64,000 nt of DNA, from NCBI GenBank assembly GCA_027214345.1, contig JAPWHR010000007.1, forward strand, positions 62,001-126,000, read 5' to 3'. Position 1 is the first letter of the stretch. Each line of letters opens with the position of its first letter. The DNA is from Comamonadaceae bacterium G21597-S1. Lineage in GTDB: Bacteria; Pseudomonadota; Gammaproteobacteria; Burkholderiales; Burkholderiaceae_C. Both the position numbers and the translations under genes were made by a program. Below are positions 59,582-64,000 of the stretch, in pieces. The notes below the pieces were generated by a model that was given only the letters and a program-made list of their open reading frames with translations, had not been told where the DNA came from and did no database searches.

Positions 59582-61531
59582 TCAAGCTCCCGGCGCCATG
59601 CCCGCCGGCATGGGGCAATCCAGGACACTGGCGAATGCACGCAACAGCTCCACCTCCGCCGGCGTGGCTCTCTGATCGTGCCAGGTACTGGTGACACAGG
59701 CCTTCAAAAACTGCGACTTGGCTTCAGGAGCCAATCGATCCAGCTTGCCAAGCGCCTGATCCAGGTCCGCAAACCTGATCTGGTTCTTCGACAATAGTGC
59801 AAGTCCTTTGACATCCAACGATTGCGCGGAGGTGTCGAAAGCTCTCTGCGCACTGCCTTGATCCGCCGCGCCGGCGTATGCGATCACCGACAAGACCAGG
59901 CCAAACTCCCGTGAGAGATGACCGGGATCCGCTCGTCGCCTCGCAGCCAATGGTGTCTTTCCAAAGTGCCCTTCCAGATGGTTGAACAGGATCTTCTGCA
60001 AGCACCATTCAAACAGGTCAACCCGGGCGTCCATATTGATCAGCGCCACCAGGTTCGCCCTGAACGACGGATACTGCCTGTCGGACAGCTGCTTGAGCGC
60101 AGGAATGGCCATGTCGATGATCGGCAGCCGAAACCTCTTGTCGAGCGCATCCATCTGCGCTATCAAGCTGATTGCCAGAGCGTACACGTCCTGGTCAGCG
60201 CGGCGTTGCAACAGCGCCAGTTGCTGTTCTCTCAGTTCGGCCTCCCTGTCCAGCAGCAGACAATAGATCAAGGCCCGCGCACCAAAGGGTTCACGCGCTG
60301 CGTCCCGTATCGCCGCGGGCAATTCAGACAGCAACGACCGGGCGTACAGGACCGACTCCGGCGTTGGTTGAGCCATTCGATCGATCATTGCGACGGCGTC
60401 GGCTGCTGCTGCACCTGCCGCGACAGTTGCCATGTTTCGGACCATGTCAGTGCGTCTCGTGGCCGATGCATCATCGATGGGCTCGGGGCTTTCAGCGGGT
60501 GGAAGCGTCTCTGAGACGTCGAACTTGCCGTCCCACTGTGGATCGATGCGCCGGATGCGGTCGGCCAGCGGTGGATGGGTGGACGACAACCACTGGGCGA
60601 AGCCAGTCACGCCCTGGGCGAAGAAGGCATGGCTGACCTCTGGTGCGCCCGGGTTGCGCACGATCGAGCCTGACCTCAGCCCTCCAATCTTCTTCAACGC
60701 GCCCGCGATTCCCATTGGGTTGCGGGTGAACTGGACCGCCGACGCATCCGCTAGATATTCCCTTTGCCGGCTGACGGCCGCCTTGATCAGGCCACCGAAA
60801 AAAGTACCGGCAAATCCGATCACCATCAGCCCCACCGCAAGCGCCATGATGGCGACGCCGCTGTTGTCGTTGTTGCGCCGGCGCCCCGAGAACGATGCCG
60901 AATACATCAGGTAGTAGCCCAGAATGCCCAGGATCAGGATGCCGTTCAAGGCCCCCATCAGGCGCAGGTTGAGCCGCATGTCGCCGTTGAATATGTGACT
61001 GAACTCATGGGCGATGACACCCTGCAACTGATCTCGGCTCAGCTGCTCGATCGCCCCCTGTGTGATTCCGAGTACCGCGTCGCGCGGCGAGAAACCCGCT
61101 GCGAAGGCATTGATGCCGGGTTCATTGGCCAAAAGATAGACCGGTGGCGCCGGCGTCCCGGACGCGATGGCCATTTCATCAACGACGTTGAGCAGCTTGC
61201 GCTGGTTGGGTTCCTCGGTATTGCGCGGAATCAACTGGCCGCCGAGTGACTCGGCGACGACCTTGCCACCCGCGGACAAGACCATCATCTTGTACAGGCT
61301 ACCCACCAGCACCACCACGCTGACACCTGCGCCCACGGTGGCAAACATCTTCCAGTCCATTTGCGCGACAAATGCCTGGCCGTCACGCATCTGCTGGCTG
61401 TCAACAACACCGAACACAACCATCAACAGCACATTGGCCATCACGATCAATGCGATCACCGCGACGCCAAACAGCACGATCAGCGAGGTCGTGTTCTTGT
61501 GCGCGCGCTCCTGGGATTCGAAAAAATTCAT
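59582..61531 (-). CDS. M48-family membrane metalloprotease (HtpX-like)
   Basis: The 649-residue protein has two N-terminal membrane segments, a peptidase M48 domain and two further segments. The zinc site is HEFSH in LQGVIAHEFSHIFNGD, with the third ligand Glu in REYLADASAVQF. The domain opens with LIPRNTEEPNQRKLLNVVDEM. The C-terminal 300 residues form a helical extension not found in HtpX. It lies 28 bp after the LemA gene, the usual pairing of LemA with an M48 protease, thought to serve membrane-protein quality control. Confidence 0.9.
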   Translation of the reverse strand: MNFFESQERAHKNTTSLIVLFGVAVIALIVMANVLLMVVFGVVDSQQMRDGQAFVAQMDWKMFATVGAGVSVVVLVGSLYKMMVLSAGGKVVAESLGGQLIPRNTEEPNQRKLLNVVDEMAIASGTPAPPVYLLANEPGINAFAAGFSPRDAVLGITQGAIEQLSRDQLQGVIAHEFSHIFNGDMRLNLRLMGALNGILILGILGYYLMYSASFSGRRRNNDNSGVAIMALAVGLMVIGFAGTFFGGLIKAAVSRQREYLADASAVQFTRNPMGIAGALKKIGGLRSGSIVRNPGAPEVSHAFFAQGVTGFAQWLSSTHPPLADRIRRIDPQWDGKFDVSETLPPAESPEPIDDASATRRTDMVRNMATVAAGAAAADAVAMIDRMAQPTPESVLYARSLLSELPAAIRDAAREPFGARALIYCLLLDREAELREQQLALLQRRADQDVYALAISLIAQMDALDKRFRLPIIDMAIPALKQLSDRQYPSFRANLVALINMDARVDLFEWCLQKILFNHLEGHFGKTPLAARRRADPGHLSREFGLVLSVIAYAGAADQGSAQRAFDTSAQSLDVKGLALLSKNQIRFADLDQALGKLDRLAPEAKSQFLKACVTSTWHDQRATPAEVELLRAFASVLDCPMPAGMAPGA

Positions 61532-61559
61532 CGACCGACCGCCAGACTATTCGCTTCGG

Positions 61560-62156
61560 TCAAAACGACACCTTCGGCGCCGCCTGGATCTCGGCGCTGT
61601 CGGCGAACTCCAGCATGCTTGCGTCCTGTGCGTGGCCAAACATGGGCGCGAAAACAACCGGCGGGAAAGACTGCTTGTAGGTGTTGTAGGCCATCACCTG
61701 GTCGTTGAATGCCTGGCGTGCAAACGAGACCTTGTTCTCAGTCGACGTGAGCTCCTCGCTCAGTTGCATCATGTTCTGGTTGGCCTTGAGATCCGGATAG
61801 GCCTCCATCACCATCTTCATGTTCATCAGCGCGCCGGACAGCCTTCCTTCGGCACCGACCAGGCCCTTCATCGCGCCAGCATCGCCGGGTGCCGCAGCGG
61901 CACTGGACAACATGCCGGCTGCTTCGTTGCGCGCCTTGACGACCGACTCCAGCGTTTCACGTTCATGCTTGATGTACGCCTTGGCGGTCTCGACCAGATT
62001 GGGAATCAGGTCATAACGGCGCTTGAGTTGCACTTCGATCTGTGCAAAGGCGTTCTTGTACCGATTCCTTAGCATGACCAGCTTGTTGTAAATCGCGATC
62101 AGGAGAAACGCCGCCAGTGCGATGACGACGAGGATGACTATCAATGTGGTGCTCAT
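61560..62156 (-). CDS. LemA-family protein
   Basis: The 198-residue protein has one N-terminal membrane segment (LIVILVVIALAAFLLIAIY) and a helical LemA domain: LRNRYKNAFAQIEVQLKRRYDLIPNLVE, ARNEA and LMNMKMVMEAYPDLKANQNMMQL. The ATG at 62156 has AAAGG before it. It heads a two-gene unit with the M48 protease. Confidence 0.92.
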   Translation of the reverse strand: MSTTLIVILVVIALAAFLLIAIYNKLVMLRNRYKNAFAQIEVQLKRRYDLIPNLVETAKAYIKHERETLESVVKARNEAAGMLSSAAAAPGDAGAMKGLVGAEGRLSGALMNMKMVMEAYPDLKANQNMMQLSEELTSTENKVSFARQAFNDQVMAYNTYKQSFPPVVFAPMFGHAQDASMLEFADSAEIQAAPKVSF

Positions 62157-62412
62157 GGATTGCCTTTGGATTTCGTTTTTCGGGATTGCGGAGAAATGCT
62201 CTGACATGCCATTGGCTTGGTCGAGTTCGATGGACAGGAGCCGACAAGGCCCGTGGGCTGAACACCTTCACCACGCATATCTGCTGTCCGACGCCTGTTC
62301 GACCAGATCGCGTTCACTTGGTTTCATGATCTGCGAGCCTCTTCAGGCGCCAGCGGCAACTGCGGCTCTCTGGCGTAGCATGCCGCGGCGTGCCGATGCG
62401 GCATGCTTCTTT

Positions 62413-64000
62413 TCAATGTTGGTCCAACTTCGCCCCGCGCAGCCGCAGCGCGTTGGTGATGACGGAAAACGAACTCAGGCTCATCGCCAACGCGGCAATC
62501 AACGGCGACAACAACCAGCCTGTCAACGGGAACAACACGCCCGCCGCCAAAGGCACGCCGAGTGCGTTGTAGACGAACGCAAAGCCCAGGTTCTGCTTCA
62601 TGTTGGCCACCGTGGCTTCCGACAGGGCCCGCGCCAACGCGATACCGCGCAAGTCACCCTTGACCAGCGTCAGTTGCGCACTGTTCATTGCCACATCGGT
62701 GCCTGTGCCCATGGCGATGCCGACATCGGCACGTGCCAGCGCCGGCGCATCGTTGATGCCGTCACCGGCCATGGCGACGACACGGCCCTCCTTCTGCAGC
62801 TTCTCGACCAGGGCGAGCTTGTCGGCCGGTTTGACCTCGCCATGCACCTCGTCGATGCCCAGCCGCTTGCCGACCGCCCGTGCCGTCGTCAGTCCGTCGC
62901 CGGTGGCCATCACGATGCGCAAACCCGACTGGCGCAGCGCCGCCAGCGCATCGGGTGTTGTCGACTTGACAGGGTCGGACACCGCCAGCAGCCCGGCCAG
63001 CTTGCCGTCCACCGCCAGGTGCATCACGCTGGCGCCCTGGCTGCGCAGCTCCTCGGCCTGCGATTTCAGTGTGTCGACCTTCACGCCCAGTTGCTCCATC
63101 AGCGCGGTGTTGCCCAAGGCCAGCGCCTTGCCTTCCACGTTCCCGCGCACGCCGATACCTGACTCGGAATCGAACTGCTCGGGTTTGGCAAGGTCAAGCC
63201 CCTGCTCGCGCGCCGCCGCGACGATGGCCGCAGCCAGTGGATGTTCGCTGCCCTGGTCCAGGCTCGCAGCCAGGCGCAGCACGTCCACATCCTTGAAGCC
63301 TTCGGCGGCCACTGATTTCTCGTAGACCGGTCGGCCTTCGGTCAGCGTGCCGGTCTTGTCGACGATCAAGGTGTCGATCTTGCGCAGGTTTTCGATCGCG
63401 GCCGCGTCACGGAACAAAACGCCATTGGTTGCCCCCTTGCCGGTGGCAACCATGATCGACATCGGTGTGGCCAGGCCCAGCGCGCAGGGGCAAGCGATGA
63501 TCAGCACCGCCACGGCATTGATCAGGCCGAAGACCCAGCCCTGCTCGGGGCCGAAGAATCCCCACGCGAAGAAGGTCAGCACCGCAATGGCCACGACAAC
63601 CATCACAAAGTAGCCCGCGACCAGATCTGCCATGCGCTGCATCGGCGCGCGCGAGCGCTGCGCCTGCGCCACCATCTGCACGATTTGCGACAACACGGTG
63701 GCCGAGCCCACGTGCTCCGAACGCATCACCAAGGCACCGCTGGTGTTCATCGTGGCACCAATCAGCTTGTCGCCGGGGCGCTTGGTTACCGGAAGCGGCT
63801 CGCCGGTGAGCATGGACTCGTCGAGTGCGCTGCTGCCTTCGACCACGATGCCGTCGACCGGCACCTTCTCGCCCGGGCGTACCCGCAGTTGGTCGCCGAC
63901 ATGCACATTGGCGAGCGGAATGTCTTCCTCGGTGCCGTCGGCGGCGATGCGCCGTGCCGTCTTGGGCGCCAGGCCCAGCAGCGACTTGATCGCCGCCGAG
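62413..64000 (-). CDS. copA: copper-translocating P-type ATPase, 5' end outside window
   Basis: Only the C-terminal 528 residues are inside the window; the frame runs off the right edge. Visible parts are the actuator domain ([24 protein letters not shown]), the transmembrane metal site CPCALG, the phosphorylation motif DKTGTLTEG, the HP motif [18 protein letters not shown] and the last two membrane segments ([22 protein letters not shown]). C-P-C plus the N-Y-N helix is typical of Cu(I) exporters of the CopA/P1B-1 group. Its presence supports the view of this locus as a metal-stress region. Confidence 0.93.
   Translation of the reverse strand, partial: SAAIKSLLGLAPKTARRIAADGTEEDIPLANVHVGDQLRVRPGEKVPVDGIVVEGSSALDESMLTGEPLPVTKRPGDKLIGATMNTSGALVMRSEHVGSATVLSQIVQMVAQAQRSRAPMQRMADLVAGYFVMVVVAIAVLTFFAWGFFGPEQGWVFGLINAVAVLIIACPCALGLATPMSIMVATGKGATNGVLFRDAAAIENLRKIDTLIVDKTGTLTEGRPVYEKSVAAEGFKDVDVLRLAASLDQGSEHPLAAAIVAAAREQGLDLAKPEQFDSESGIGVRGNVEGKALALGNTALMEQLGVKVDTLKSQAEELRSQGASVMHLAVDGKLAGLLAVSDPVKSTTPDALAALRQSGLRIVMATGDGLTTARAVGKRLGIDEVHGEVKPADKLALVEKLQKEGRVVAMAGDGINDAPALARADVGIAMGTGTDVAMNSAQLTLVKGDLRGIALARALSEATVANMKQNLGFAFVYNALGVPLAAGVLFPLTGWLLSPLIAALAMSLSSFSVITNALRLRGAKLDQH

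Noticed and set aside
1-64000. CRISPR arrays, insertion sequences, and conjugation or replication-initiation genes
   Set aside because: I looked for regularly spaced repeats, transposase motifs, relaxases, VirB/TraD-type ATPases and Rep proteins and found none that can be supported.

Overview
The window is GC-rich DNA from a betaproteobacterium, most likely a member of the Burkholderiales near the Alcaligenaceae. The clues are a Bug-type tricarboxylate-binding protein beside a LysR regulator, the codon use, and the gene families in the envelope locus. The assignment is inference: no rRNA or complete tRNA is present. The window falls into three parts: ordinary metabolic chromosome, a mobile-element zone, and a metal/envelope-stress locus.

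Part 1, about 1-10,660. A retropepsin-like protease is followed by a sugar-uptake unit: an AraC-type regulator divergent from an FGGY kinase, then a RbsC-type permease, a periplasmic binding protein and a single-domain ATPase. Next come a Bug-type binding protein and a TfdB/PheA-type flavin monooxygenase, divergent from a LysR regulator with a palindromic operator between them. The part ends at a terminator and a 14-nt remnant matching the 3' end of tRNA-Asp, the likely insertion point of an element.

Part 2, about 10,660-39,000. A P4-type integrase is followed by a truncated acyltransferase remnant. Then comes an array (12.4-20.1 kb) of single-gene units of visibly lower GC, most on the minus strand, each separated by a short repeat centred on TGGTCG. 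Several products carry HEPN-like R-x4-H motifs, one is a NYN-LOTUS RNA-binding protein and one is OGFr-like; the set resembles a defence or RNA-control cargo. An operon at 20.2-24.2 kb encodes a three-part fusion (sugar-lactone-oxidase-like, methyltransferase, exported domain). From 24.7 to 38.5 kb lies a plasmid/ICE maintenance block: ParM/PRTRC-D-like actin and its small partner, an Integrase_1-type recombinase, a degenerate GGDEF protein, a RadC-like protein, a DUF5983-like protein, a DUF1173 protein and a recombinase-like protein lacking its catalytic His and Tyr. A 20-bp motif recurs ahead of three of its transcription units, and a DnaA-box palindrome lies in a long non-coding gap. No relaxase, coupling protein, type IV secretion or replication initiator gene is in the window.

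Part 3, about 39,600-64,000. An AI-2E family transporter is followed by two convergent envelope-glycosylation operons: an ArnT-like transferase with GtrA, and an ArnT-like transferase with a GtrB/ArnC-like transferase and a ChbG/YdjC deacetylase. Alongside are two PAP2 phosphatases, two COG4705 membrane proteins, a BON lipoprotein, a PepSY protein, a class III cyclase, a CopK-like periplasmic protein, and a PmrAB/QseBC-like two-component pair. Eight copies of an 11-bp-period direct repeat, CTAAG-N6-CTAAG, precede these genes, which suggests one local regulon run by the embedded response regulator. The window closes with an EamA protein, an M48 protease with a LemA protein, and the 3' part of a CopA-type copper ATPase.
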